From positions 558,001-622,000 of the forward strand of contig JADKKJ010000012.1 in assembly GCA_016720565.1 (NCBI GenBank): a stretch of 64,000 bases of DNA, given 5' to 3'. This document shows positions 17,601-24,555 of this stretch, one piece after another. The notes under the pieces are model-generated. The model had not been told where the DNA came from. It worked only from the letters and a program-made list of their open reading frames with translations, and ran no database searches. The DNA is from Chitinophagaceae bacterium (GTDB lineage: Bacteria > Bacteroidota > Bacteroidia > Chitinophagales > Chitinophagaceae). Numbering within the stretch: the stretch's first letter is position 1; each line of letters opens with the position of its first letter. The position numbers and the translations under genes were made by a program.

Positions 17601-18858
17601 TATGAGGACCAGAAGAAACACCTGTGAATGTATAAGGACTTGGACCTACCACAGGGGCACCTCCATCTAAGGTGTAGGTGTATGGAGGAGTACCTACTCC
17701 CGCTGGGACGGTTACGGTGATGGTTCCATCGGGTGGTCCGCAGGTGGCCGCGGTTGCACTGGCCGTTGCATTCAGAAGGTTAGTGCGGTTAATGGTGATG
17801 GTATCCAGGGAAACCAGTTGATTCCCTGAGCCATCGCAGGTATTGAAGATCGTTTTTACAACATATTGATTGGAGCCAGCGGTAGTGCAAAAATTGGTGA
17901 ACCGGAGATCCAATAAACCTGCAACGCTGGTAAGGGTATCTCCGGTGGCAACCAGGTTGCCACTCATATCCAATAACTGAACTGATTGAAAATAGGAAGT
18001 GGCCCCGGATGGAACAAACCGATGGGCCTCATTTGTTGCAACCCATTGAGCAGGATTTCTTGAAGATACCACCACTGCTTTATCGCGGTTCCAGTTTTGA
18101 ATACCTTCAATGCCTCTGCCATTATTCGAACTGGAGGTACAGAGTGTTTTTTGTTCAGTAAAAAAGTCAATGATCCCGGTAGATTCATGCAAAACGACCT
18201 GGAATGTATTGGGATAACCTGCACCACAGGAAGAATTCCAGATCCCCACTTTATAAAAACTGATGACTGCTTTTCTGCAAGGTGCAGTGCCCTCCACTCT
18301 CCATTCTATCTTTCTTTCAGAAGGGCTTGCCGAAGCAGAGGGATCAAGGTCCTGGAAATTTGGCATCAGGGATGCACGCGGATAATAAATGGAACCTGCT
18401 ACGCATTGGGAACCTCCGCCAGATCCAGGTATTGCCGGAAAAGAAGCCCCGATTAAATATCCGCTGCTTCCGCAGCCGGGAGCTGCATTGCTGGGATCAA
18501 ACGTGATAATGCCATTTGAACTGGCAACGAAGGACGCGTAGGTTGTACCAAAAAAACAAAAGTTAAAAGGAATATTCCTGAGCTGAGACCATTTGTCATC
18601 AATGTATAATTCTGTAATCTCATTGGCAAATGGAGTAGTATACGGATATGGGTTGTACGCAATATTGACCAGTGAATAATCTTCTGTAGATTTTAAATGC
18701 GGCACCTGGAATACAAGTGTAGAGCAAACCTGGTTACAGGAAAGATTGATCACCGTACCATTGATGTTTGTAGGTAAACAACTCTGGGAGTTTGACCGAA
18801 TTGAAAAAACACACAATAAACTGGCTAAAATAGATAGCCGCAACAGGTTCAATCTCAT
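14626..18858 (-). CDS. Large SprB-repeat surface protein with T9SS type B sorting domain
   Basis: A 1410-residue secreted adhesin-like protein. A signal peptide (MRLNLLRLSILASLLCVFSI) fixes the start at 18858; the longer frame adds 48 residues before it. An N-terminal domain of about 350 residues follows (with ITFDPSNAAPGC, a fold seen before such repeats). Then come nine SprB-type repeats of about 80 residues (roughly 358-1078), each starting with a Cys and NGTITV-like strand. Three Ig/PKD-like domains follow. It ends in a gliding-motility-associated C-terminal domain (VPTGFTPNGDGLNDRF ... KKGTITLIK), the type B signal for T9SS. SprB homologues carry gliding or adhesion; motility here is not proven. 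Confidence 0.92.
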   Translation of the reverse strand: MRLNLLRLSILASLLCVFSIRSNSQSCLPTNINGTVINLSCNQVCSTLVFQVPHLKSTEDYSLVNIAYNPYPYTTPFANEITELYIDDKWSQLRNIPFNFCFFGTTYASFVASSNGIITFDPSNAAPGCGSSGYLIGASFPAIPGSGGGSQCVAGSIYYPRASLMPNFQDLDPSASASPSERKIEWRVEGTAPCRKAVISFYKVGIWNSSCGAGYPNTFQVVLHESTGIIDFFTEQKTLCTSSSNNGRGIEGIQNWNRDKAVVVSSRNPAQWVATNEAHRFVPSGATSYFQSVQLLDMSGNLVATGDTLTSVAGLLDLRFTNFCTTAGSNQYVVKTIFNTCDGSGNQLVSLDTITINRTNLLNATASATAATCGPPDGTITVTVPAGVGTPPYTYTLDGGAPVVGPSPYTFTGVSSGPHIVTVTDASGGCTSTINITVTLSGTITETHTTTPITCSGLTNGSITIQTAGGLGPNYSFVLDGGAPVTGTLPYTFLNLASGSHNLIITDLTTGCNTGNLVIQVAVGPGITGNATSTPTSCSGVNNGTITVTATSGLAPFTWSLDGGAYVPGGNPFVFNGVAVGGHFVTIKDANNCTVLVIITVNAGAGVSGTASTTATSCPTATNGSITVTALTGTAPFTWSLDGGAFLPGASPYTFNGLASGPHTVTINDANNCSILVPATITAGSALTATTNTTASSCPSVNNGIITITSANGTGPYSFTLDGGAPQNGNIPFSFNNVSPGSHTIIVTDATGCSSAPIIVTVNAGPSLTATTTPTATSCAGAANGTISVSPVGGTSPFTYVIDGGAPQVAPGPFIFNNLAAGPHTITVTDASGCATNNIIETVPAGANLTTTVSTTAVLCNGDANGSMTVTVPAIGTPPFEYSLDGVTWVASNVFNGLVAGSYTAYYREANGCQGSTPFTITEPALLSASNTTVPVICNGQNNGIITITASGGVPPYQYSINGGASWVPSSIFNVPAGSYTVIIKDNNNCITTQNMTVTEPAALTGSAVTTSASCDGGNNGTITVTVAGGNNSYQYSIDGGATWVATNIFNVAPGTYTVDVKDALGCTTSIPATVGLGNNLTMTPQADVTICEGSSTQLNLVSNATAYAWTPATGLSSLTVPNPVANPIVSTQYIVTATLQRCAVNDTVNVFVNPAPVPDAGAYGLICFGQTYQLQGSGGVRYNWAPTSFLDNPNVSNPTATPTRTIIYTLSILADANGCPSLVTDTVTVDVTPPIRITTYPYDTILYENEQVQLLAVSAVPAANNFVWTPIIGLSNPAIPDPVLTAGPVGDVIQYKVTASSTAGCKGEGFVKVRVYKGPDLYVPTGFTPNGDGLNDRFYPFPVGIRSINYFRVYNRWGHIMFNSTTLYQGWDGKFSGVLQPSGVYVYMAEGVDKNGNKITKKGTITLIK
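15625..17785 (-). repeat. Nine tandem SprB-type repeats inside the surface-protein gene
   Basis: Coding repeats of about 240 bases. Starts are marked in the protein by TCGPPDGTITV, TCSGLTNGSITI, SCSGVNNGTITV, SCPTATNGSITV, SCPSVNNGIITI, SCAGAANGTISV, LCNGDANGSMTV, ICNGQNNGIITI and SCDGGNNGTITV. Repeats 1-6 share a LDGGAP/LDGGA core; 7-9 have SLDGVTWV or SINGGASWV cores, so two subtypes exist. Boundaries are approximate. Confidence 0.85.
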
Positions 18859-18976
18859 TGTTGGGTAGTTGACGCAGGAATCAATTTTGGAAAGGGAACA
18901 AGTTAACAAAAATTTACAAATCCGCTTCCCAAAAAATCTGACCAACTTGCAATGAATAAATAAAAGGAATTCATTA

Positions 18977-21220
18977 TCAGGAAGGGATGTCTTCCATGTC
19001 ATAACGTTCTACGGATTCAATGCCGGGCAGGTCCAGCAATCGCTGCACCAAAACATCCAGTTCTTCTTTATCATGAACGTACAGTCGTATATTTCCCATG
19101 AACAGCCCATCATTGGCTTCAATGGTAATGGCGGAAATATTGATCTTTAATTCCCCGGAGATCAGGTTCGTGATTTTGTTCACAACTCCCACATCGTCAA
19201 TGCCAATGATCTTGATACCCGTAAGGAAGGAGATCTCTTTGTTCTTGGCCCATTTTGTCTTTACCACGCGATGCCCGTAATTGGCCAGTAGTTTGGCAGC
19301 ATTCGGACAATTGGTTCGGTGAATGGTAAGCCCCTTACCCGTGGTAACAAACCCAAATACGTCATCGCCGGGTATTGGCTTACAGCAATTGGCCAGGTTA
19401 TAAACGATCTTATCACTGCTCTCGCCGAAGATCACCAGCTCTGTATCTTTTCGATGTACCAAATGCGCATGAGGCACTTCATGTTTCTCTGGTACATGCT
19501 TTAGTGGTTTTGGCGCTTCGATCTTATCGCCAATGGTCTTGAATTCTTTCAGCTCTTTCAGATCAATGTTCTTCACCGCTATCTGATAAAAAAGATCCAG
19601 GTTGGAACCCAGTTTATAAAAATTGACCAGTTCATCGATATTATGCTGGTTCATGGCGGCCCCCAGTCCATCAAATTTTCGCTGAAGCGTATACTTGCCT
19701 TCTTCCGCCACCAGCTTCTTATCTTCTTTCAGCGAATCCCTGATCCTTCCTTTTGCCTTGGAAGTAACTACAAATGAAAGCCAGTCATCTGATGCTTTTT
19801 GTTTATTGCTGGTAATGATCTCCACCTGGTCGCCACTATGCAGTTTATGGCTGATAGGTACCAGCTTATGGTTCACTTTGGCGCCAATGGTCTTTACCCC
19901 GATCGCTGAGTGAATGGAAAAAGCAAAATCAAGCGCGGTAGAACCTACAGGCAACATTTTAATATCACCCTTTGGCGTATATACATAGATCTCTTCCGCA
20001 AGAAAACTGGTTTTAAAATCCTGCAGGAAATCCACCGAATCAGTGTCCTGGCTACCGATCACCTCTCTTATCTGCTGGAACCATTTATCAAAACGGCTTT
20101 CATCAGCGTTTCCCTCTTTGTATTTCCAGTGTGCTGCTAACCCTTTCTCTGCGATCTCATTCATTCGGAGGGTTCTTATCTGCACTTCCACCCATTTACC
20201 CTGCGGACCCATCACCGTGGTATGCAGGGCCTCGTATCCATTTGCTTTAGGATTACTCAGCCAGTCGCGTAAACGTTCTGGTGAGGGATTATATTCATCC
20301 GTGATCATGGAATAAACCTTCCAGCAATCTTCCTTTTCTTTTTCAGGAGGGGAATCAATGATAATACGTATTGCGAACAGATCATAGACCTCTTCAAAAT
20401 CCACTCCTTTTTTCTTCATCTTATTCCAGATGGAGTGAATGCTTTTGGGTCTGCCATAGATCTCGGCATTCAACTGGGCTTTTTCCAGTTTATCACGAAT
20501 AGGTTTTATGAATTCATTGATATAACGGCTTCTTTCTTTTTTTGTCTCCGCTAATTTCCTGGCGATCTGTTTGTAGATGTCTGGCTCCATGTATTTCATG
20601 GCCAGGTCTTCCATCTCGGTCTTGATATTATAAAGGCCCATACGATGAGCCAGCGGCGCATACACATACACCGTTTCCGAGGAGATCTTTAACTGCTTCT
20701 CTCTTTTCATACTGTCCAGCGTGCGCATATTATGCAGACGGTCGGCCAGTTTTATCAAAATAACCCTTGGATCATCGGTAAGCGTAAGCAGGATCTTTTT
20801 AAAATTTTCCGCCTGCTGCGATGCGTTCACATCGATCACGTTGGAGATCTTGGTCAGTCCATCTACAATACGGGTGATCTCGCCGCCAAACTCCCTTTCA
20901 ATATCCTCCAGGGAAATATCCGTGTCTTCCACGGTATCATGCAGCAATGAACAGATGGTGGAACGTACCCCCAACCCGATCTCATCTCCGCAGATCTTGG
21001 CTACAGCAATCGGATGAAGGATATAAGGCTCGCCGCTCTTGCGGCGCATGGTTTTGTGGGCATCCGCGGCCATCTCAAAGGCGATTCGGATCAGCTTGCG
21101 GTCTCCTGGCTTCAACTTGGAACGAAGCACCTTCAGCAGGGAACGGTATTCCCTGAGTATGAGCTTTTTCTCCTCCTCTTCATTCAGATTATACTTGGGT
21201 ATATCAACCAGGGTATCCAT
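18977..21220 (-). CDS. RelA/SpoT bifunctional (p)ppGpp synthetase/hydrolase
   Basis: A 747-residue stringent-response enzyme that makes and degrades (p)ppGpp. Domains in order: HD hydrolase with SLLHDTVEDTD (91-101, His94-Asp95 intact, so hydrolysis is expected), synthetase (GRPKSIHSIWNKMKKKG; LHTTVMGPQGKWVEVQIRT), TGS (EIYVYTPKGDIKMLPVGST), a linker region with a Cys pair (NCCKPIPGD), and a C-terminal ACT domain (ISFLTGIKIIGIDDVG). Full length matches Rel/SpoT. It ends 118 bases upstream of the surface-protein start. A near-consensus -7 box (TAAATTCG) lies about 10 bases before the ATG. Confidence 0.93.
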   Translation of the reverse strand: MDTLVDIPKYNLNEEEEKKLILREYRSLLKVLRSKLKPGDRKLIRIAFEMAADAHKTMRRKSGEPYILHPIAVAKICGDEIGLGVRSTICSLLHDTVEDTDISLEDIEREFGGEITRIVDGLTKISNVIDVNASQQAENFKKILLTLTDDPRVILIKLADRLHNMRTLDSMKREKQLKISSETVYVYAPLAHRMGLYNIKTEMEDLAMKYMEPDIYKQIARKLAETKKERSRYINEFIKPIRDKLEKAQLNAEIYGRPKSIHSIWNKMKKKGVDFEEVYDLFAIRIIIDSPPEKEKEDCWKVYSMITDEYNPSPERLRDWLSNPKANGYEALHTTVMGPQGKWVEVQIRTLRMNEIAEKGLAAHWKYKEGNADESRFDKWFQQIREVIGSQDTDSVDFLQDFKTSFLAEEIYVYTPKGDIKMLPVGSTALDFAFSIHSAIGVKTIGAKVNHKLVPISHKLHSGDQVEIITSNKQKASDDWLSFVVTSKAKGRIRDSLKEDKKLVAEEGKYTLQRKFDGLGAAMNQHNIDELVNFYKLGSNLDLFYQIAVKNIDLKELKEFKTIGDKIEAPKPLKHVPEKHEVPHAHLVHRKDTELVIFGESSDKIVYNLANCCKPIPGDDVFGFVTTGKGLTIHRTNCPNAAKLLANYGHRVVKTKWAKNKEISFLTGIKIIGIDDVGVVNKITNLISGELKINISAITIEANDGLFMGNIRLYVHDKEELDVLVQRLLDLPGIESVERYDMEDIPS

Positions 21221-21267
21221 GACTCACGAATTTACGAAAAAACAGCCGTTTTCTTGCAGGATTCGCC

Positions 21268-21275
21268 TACCTTTG
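21268..21275 (+). promoter_or_regulatory. -7 promoter box upstream of tRNA-Leu
   Basis: TACCTTTG fits TAnnTTTG exactly on the plus strand, 79 bases before the tRNA. It is the only exact box between the divergent relA/spoT gene and the tRNA, so it probably drives the tRNA. Confidence 0.45.
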
Positions 21276-21283
21276 CCACCCCA

Positions 21284-21352
21284 AAACAGTTAACAGTTTT
21301 CAGCCGGCAGTTTCCAGCAACTGCCAACTAATAACTGACAACTGGAAACTAC
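21284..21352. repeat. CAGTT/ACTG-word repeat
   Basis: Words of the type AACAGTT, GGCAGTTTCCAG and CTGCCAACT, ACTGACAACTGG repeat in both orientations, giving a self-complementary stretch (GGCAGTT...AACTGCC). It ends 1 base before the tRNA 5' end. A related element is at 37061-37118. Confidence 0.6.
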
Positions 21353-21353
21353 T

Positions 21354-21435
21354 CCGGATGTGGTGAAATTGGTAGACACGTCAGACTTAGGATCTGATGC
21401 CGTAAGGTATGGGGGTTCGAGTCCCTCCATCCGGA
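21354..21435 (+). tRNA. tRNA-Leu (anticodon TAG)
   Basis: Cloverleaf found by eye: acceptor stem CCGGATG / CATCCGG with discriminator A at 21435; D-arm sequence GAAATTGGTAGACAC typical of leucine tRNAs; anticodon stem TCAGA/TCTGA with loop CTTAGGA, anticodon TAG at 21388-21390; a long class II variable arm (TGCCGTAAGGTAT); T-arm GGGGGTTCGAGTCCCTC. The 3' CCA is not encoded. The long variable arm and anticodon agree on leucine. Confidence 0.93.
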
Positions 21436-21446
21436 CACAAATTGAT

Positions 21447-21526
21447 CAGGGATGAGAGATTAGAGTTTAGATCTTAATATAAAAAGGTCGGCTCTAATCT
21501 CTAAACCCTAATCTCTAAACCCTCTA
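21447..21526 (+). repeat. GATTAG/CTAATC inverted repeat in the tig leader
   Basis: Left arm GAGATTAGAGTTTAGA (21456-21471) pairs with TCTAAACCCTAATCTC (21500-21515) with one mismatch, and a second CTAATCTCTAAAC copy follows. The element ends 2 bases before the trigger factor ATG, so it forms the end of its 5' leader. The same word family is found at 25803-25881 and 44862-44904 in the same position relative to a start codon. Confidence 0.75.
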
Positions 21527-21528
21527 AA

Positions 21529-22890
21529 ATGGCAATAGTAACTAAAGAGAACCTCGGCCTCCTGCACGAGAAGCTGACCGTTAAACTGGAAAAAACAGAT
21601 TATCTCCCTTCTTTTGAAAAGGCACTGAAAGAATACAGTAAAAAAGCGAATATCCCTGGTTTTCGTAAGGGTATGGTTCCGGCCGGACTGATCAAAAAAA
21701 TGTACGGTCCTTCTCTGTTTACAGATGAAGTACTTCGCTCCGTTGACCGTGAGCTGATCAGCTACCTGCAGGAATCCAAAGTGGACATATTCGCGCAACC
21801 ACTTCCCCTTGAAACTGACCTTCACCAACTCGATGTAAATAACCCTATCGATTATTCTTTCCATTTTGAGATCGGCATGAAACCCGAATTCAACCTGCCA
21901 GACCTGGGTACGGCCAAAGTAACCCGCTATGAAGTGACCGTTACAGATGAAATGATCAATGGAGAAGTAACCCGTCTTCAGAACCGTTATGGCAATATGA
22001 AGGATGAAGAAACCGTAGGCACTGAAGAGAATGTGCTTAACCTGAGTTTCCAGGAAGCAAACGCCAATGGAGACATCGTAGAAGGGGCTCCAAAAAAAGA
22101 CAATTCGATCCTGGTAAGCTATTTTGCTCCTGCATTTCGCCCTAAATGGATCGGCAAAAAAGCCGGGGATGCTGTTACCGCCCAATTAAAAGATGCTTTT
22201 GAAGAAAAAGAAAGGGAATGGATCATTAGCGACCTTGGACTGAAAGAAGATCCTGCGGCCGCTGATAAATATTTCAATATAGAACTGACAAAAGTTGGCC
22301 TGCTGGAGAAAAAAGAACTGAATGAGGCTTTCTTCGAACAGCTTTATCCGGGTAAGGAAATAAAGACCGAGGAAGATTTCCGCAACAAATTAAAAGAAGA
22401 GATCGCTGCCTATTGGGCCGGACAGGCAAACAGCCAGATCCAGGACCAGGTCTATCATGTCCTGGTAGATCATACGCAAATGGAATTCCCGCAGGGATTC
22501 CTGAAAAAATGGCTGCAGTCGCAAACGGAAGAACCAAAGACTGAAGAAGAGATCGAAGCAGAATTCCCGAAATTCCTCAGCCAATTGAAATGGACCCTTA
22601 TCTCTGATAAGATCATCCAGGAAAATGGCATCCAGGTAGCCCCTGATGAGATCCGCGATTTCGCCAAACAACAACTAGCCAGCTATATGGGTGGCAATAT
22701 GTCTGACGACCAGCCCTGGGTTGCCGATTATATTGAGCGTATGATGAAGGATAAAAAATACGTAGAGGATTCCTATAACAGGTTACAGACCCAGAAAGTT
22801 TTTGAATGGGCCGCAGCTCAAACCAATCCTGCCGGAAAGGCCATCTCCGCCGAAGAGTTTACTAAGATGGTGAGTGAGCATCATCATTAA
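21529..22890 (+). CDS. tig: Trigger factor, ribosome-associated chaperone
   Basis: A 453-residue chaperone that binds nascent chains at the ribosomal exit. The N-terminal ribosome-binding domain is clear: KALKEYSKKANIPGFRKGMV, the conserved GFRKG loop at about 44-48, then IKKMYGPSLFTDEV. The central prolyl-isomerase-like part is divergent, as usual in this phylum, and the C-terminal part is the helical chaperone arm. Start is the ATG at 21529, directly after the GATTAG element. It heads the cluster tig-clpP1-clpP2-clpX, a conserved arrangement for folding and degradation. Confidence 0.92.
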   Translation: MAIVTKENLGLLHEKLTVKLEKTDYLPSFEKALKEYSKKANIPGFRKGMVPAGLIKKMYGPSLFTDEVLRSVDRELISYLQESKVDIFAQPLPLETDLHQLDVNNPIDYSFHFEIGMKPEFNLPDLGTAKVTRYEVTVTDEMINGEVTRLQNRYGNMKDEETVGTEENVLNLSFQEANANGDIVEGAPKKDNSILVSYFAPAFRPKWIGKKAGDAVTAQLKDAFEEKEREWIISDLGLKEDPAAADKYFNIELTKVGLLEKKELNEAFFEQLYPGKEIKTEEDFRNKLKEEIAAYWAGQANSQIQDQVYHVLVDHTQMEFPQGFLKKWLQSQTEEPKTEEEIEAEFPKFLSQLKWTLISDKIIQENGIQVAPDEIRDFAKQQLASYMGGNMSDDQPWVADYIERMMKDKKYVEDSYNRLQTQKVFEWAAAQTNPAGKAISAEEFTKMVSEHHH

Positions 22891-22895
22891 GGAAA

Positions 22896-22974
22896 GGTGA
22901 GAAGTTGAGGGGTTGAGAGGTTGAGGTGAACACTCCGATTAACGGAATTTTACTCAACACCTCAACCCTTCCTA
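22896..22974. repeat. GGTTGAG-word inverted repeat
   Basis: A left arm of repeated GTTGAG words (AGGGGTTGAGAGGTTGAGG, ending 22926) faces a right arm CTCAACACCTCAACCCTT (22953-22970). It sits between the tig stop and the clpP1 promoter and could act as a transcript-end hairpin. Confidence 0.65.
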
Positions 22975-22994
22975 GTGCCAAATCGTCATCTAAT

Positions 22995-23025
22995 TTTGCC
23001 AATCCCCCGTTTGGACGGATATTTG
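22995..23025 (+). promoter_or_regulatory. clpP1 promoter
   Basis: TTTG (22995-22998), a 19-base spacer and GATATTTG (23018-23025) match the Bacteroidota -33 TTTG / -7 TAnnTTTG layout with one mismatch. The -33 TTTG is itself part of TAATTTTG (22991-22998), which could serve as an alternative -7 box. Either choice places the start codon at 23076. Confidence 0.6.
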
Positions 23026-23075
23026 CCAATAGATTACCTGGCCGCCGGCCGCAAATAAATTCTAATTCAAGACTC

Positions 23076-23768
23076 ATGAACTTCAACTCCGAATTCGAGA
23101 AGTACGCCGTTAAGCATCGTGGCATTTCAAGCAATACATTAGATAGCTATGGCAAGCACCTGGTAACTGCCATGACACCCAATATCATTGAAGAGCGTTC
23201 GCTGAACATCGCAGTAATGGATGTATACAGCCGTTTGATGATGGACCGTATCATTTTCCTGGGTTATCCTATCAATGATGAGATCGCTAATATCGTTACC
23301 GCCCAGTTATTGTTCCTGGATTCATCCGACCGCTCCCGCGACATCAACATGTATATTAATAGTCCGGGTGGCAGTGTTTACGCCGGTCTTGGTGTGTATG
23401 ATACCATGCAATATGTAACGCCGGATATCGCCACTATTTGTATTGGTGTGGCGGCCTCCATGGCCTGCGTGTTGTTAGGCGCCGGTACACAGGGAAAACG
23501 GGCGGCGTTAAAACACAGCCGTATCATGATGCACCAGCCTAGCGGCGCTATTGGCGGACAGGCAAGTGATATTGAGATCACGGTAAATGAGATCCGTAAA
23601 CTGAAAGCAGAACTTTATGAAGTGGTAAGTAACCATACCGGCAAAGATGTAGAGCAGATCGCCAAAGATTTTGACCGCGATAAATGGATGACCGCCCCTG
23701 AAGCCAAAGAATACGGATTGGTGGATGAGGTGCTGTTGACGAGTCCGCGTAAACAGAAGAAGGACTAG
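23076..23768 (+). CDS. clpP: ATP-dependent Clp protease proteolytic subunit (first copy)
   Basis: A 230-residue serine protease that forms the ClpP barrel and degrades proteins fed by ClpX. Triad: Ser128 (GVAASMA), His153 (IMMHQPSG), Asp202 (KDFDRDKW). The start is ATG at 23076 (MNFNSEFEKY): the promoter lies inside the longer frame beginning at 22926, whose extra 50 residues look untranslated. It is the first of two adjacent ClpP genes, 66 bases before the second, separated by a CTAG-word element. The N-terminus is longer than E. coli ClpP by about 25 residues. Confidence 0.93.
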   Translation: MNFNSEFEKYAVKHRGISSNTLDSYGKHLVTAMTPNIIEERSLNIAVMDVYSRLMMDRIIFLGYPINDEIANIVTAQLLFLDSSDRSRDINMYINSPGGSVYAGLGVYDTMQYVTPDIATICIGVAASMACVLLGAGTQGKRAALKHSRIMMHQPSGAIGGQASDIEITVNEIRKLKAELYEVVSNHTGKDVEQIAKDFDRDKWMTAPEAKEYGLVDEVLLTSPRKQKKD

Positions 23769-23772
23769 ATTG

Positions 23773-23800
23773 AGCCACTAGCCGCTAGCTGCTAGATGCT
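23773..23800. repeat. CTAG-word repeat arm
   Basis: The stretch CCACTAGCCGCTAGCTGCTAG resembles an arm of the hairpin at 14537-14620. Only one arm is well preserved. It lies between the two clpP genes, in the leader or spacer of the second. Confidence 0.55.
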
Positions 23801-23834
23801 TTGCATACAAGCTTAAAATCATAAACAAATTATT

Positions 23835-24443
23835 ATGTACTCCTACAGAATGGAAGAAGAAGCCGAAAAAGAAGAACAACCGAAAAGCGACCTTGGTATG
23901 TTCAATAAAAAACTGGAAAAATATTTTTTCGACAAGCGCGCCGTTTATCTATGGGGTGTGGTGGATGATAAAAGCGCCAAGGATGTAGTGAGCAAAATGC
24001 TGTTGCTTGAAGCAGATGATTCCGGAAAAGAGATCAAATTTTATATTAATAGTCCCGGTGGTGTTGTTACCAGCGGTATGGTGATCTATGATACCATGCG
24101 CATGCTGAAAAGTCCGGTGACCACTATTTGTATGGGACTGGCCGCATCCATGGGCTCTATCCTGCTTAGCGGCGGGGTAAAAGGAAAAAGATTGATCTAT
24201 CCCCATGGAGAGGTGATGATACACCAGCCTTCATTGGGTGGTTATATACAAGGAGTAAGCTCCGACCTGGAGATCCAGGCCGAGCAGACCCGTCGCGTAA
24301 AAGAGATCGGAGCACGCATCCTGGCTGAAAACTGCGGTAAGACCATGGAACAGATCATGAAGGACTTTGACCGCGATTACTGGATGGATGCCGACAAGGC
24401 GATCGAATATGGCATCGTAGACAAGATCGTTGATAAGCTATAA
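23835..24443 (+). CDS. clpP: ATP-dependent Clp protease proteolytic subunit (second copy)
   Basis: A 202-residue ClpP paralogue of the neighbouring gene, with the complete triad Ser105 (GLAASMG), His130 (VMIHQPSLG) and Asp181 (KDFDRDYW). It differs clearly from the first copy: the N-terminus is acidic (MYSYRMEEEAEKEEQPKSD) and helix E has GGYIQGVSSDLEIQAEQ. Both copies look catalytically competent, so they could form mixed or separate barrels. It is followed by a terminator and then clpX under its own promoter. Confidence 0.92.
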   Translation: MYSYRMEEEAEKEEQPKSDLGMFNKKLEKYFFDKRAVYLWGVVDDKSAKDVVSKMLLLEADDSGKEIKFYINSPGGVVTSGMVIYDTMRMLKSPVTTICMGLAASMGSILLSGGVKGKRLIYPHGEVMIHQPSLGGYIQGVSSDLEIQAEQTRRVKEIGARILAENCGKTMEQIMKDFDRDYWMDADKAIEYGIVDKIVDKL

Positions 24444-24483
24444 AACGTTAATTATTAATATTTTAGAGTATTATTCGAAAAAT

Positions 24484-24508
24484 AAAACCGTCCTTCCCGG
24501 ACGGTTTT
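24484..24508 (+). terminator. Terminator after clpP2
   Basis: AAAACCGTCC, a TTCCC loop and GGACGGTTTT form a perfect stem with A/T flanks. Its T-tract runs directly into the clpX -7 box, so the end of one transcript and the start of the next are adjacent. Confidence 0.8.
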
Positions 24509-24509
24509 A

Positions 24510-24517
24510 TAATTTTG
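24510..24517 (+). promoter_or_regulatory. -7 promoter box of clpX
   Basis: TAATTTTG is an exact TAnnTTTG match, 38 bases before the clpX ATG and starting 1 base after the clpP2 terminator stem. The -33 region would fall inside the terminator hairpin. Confidence 0.6.
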
Positions 24518-24555
24518 CTTTACTTATTCGTACGCTGAAACCCATTTAAATAGCA

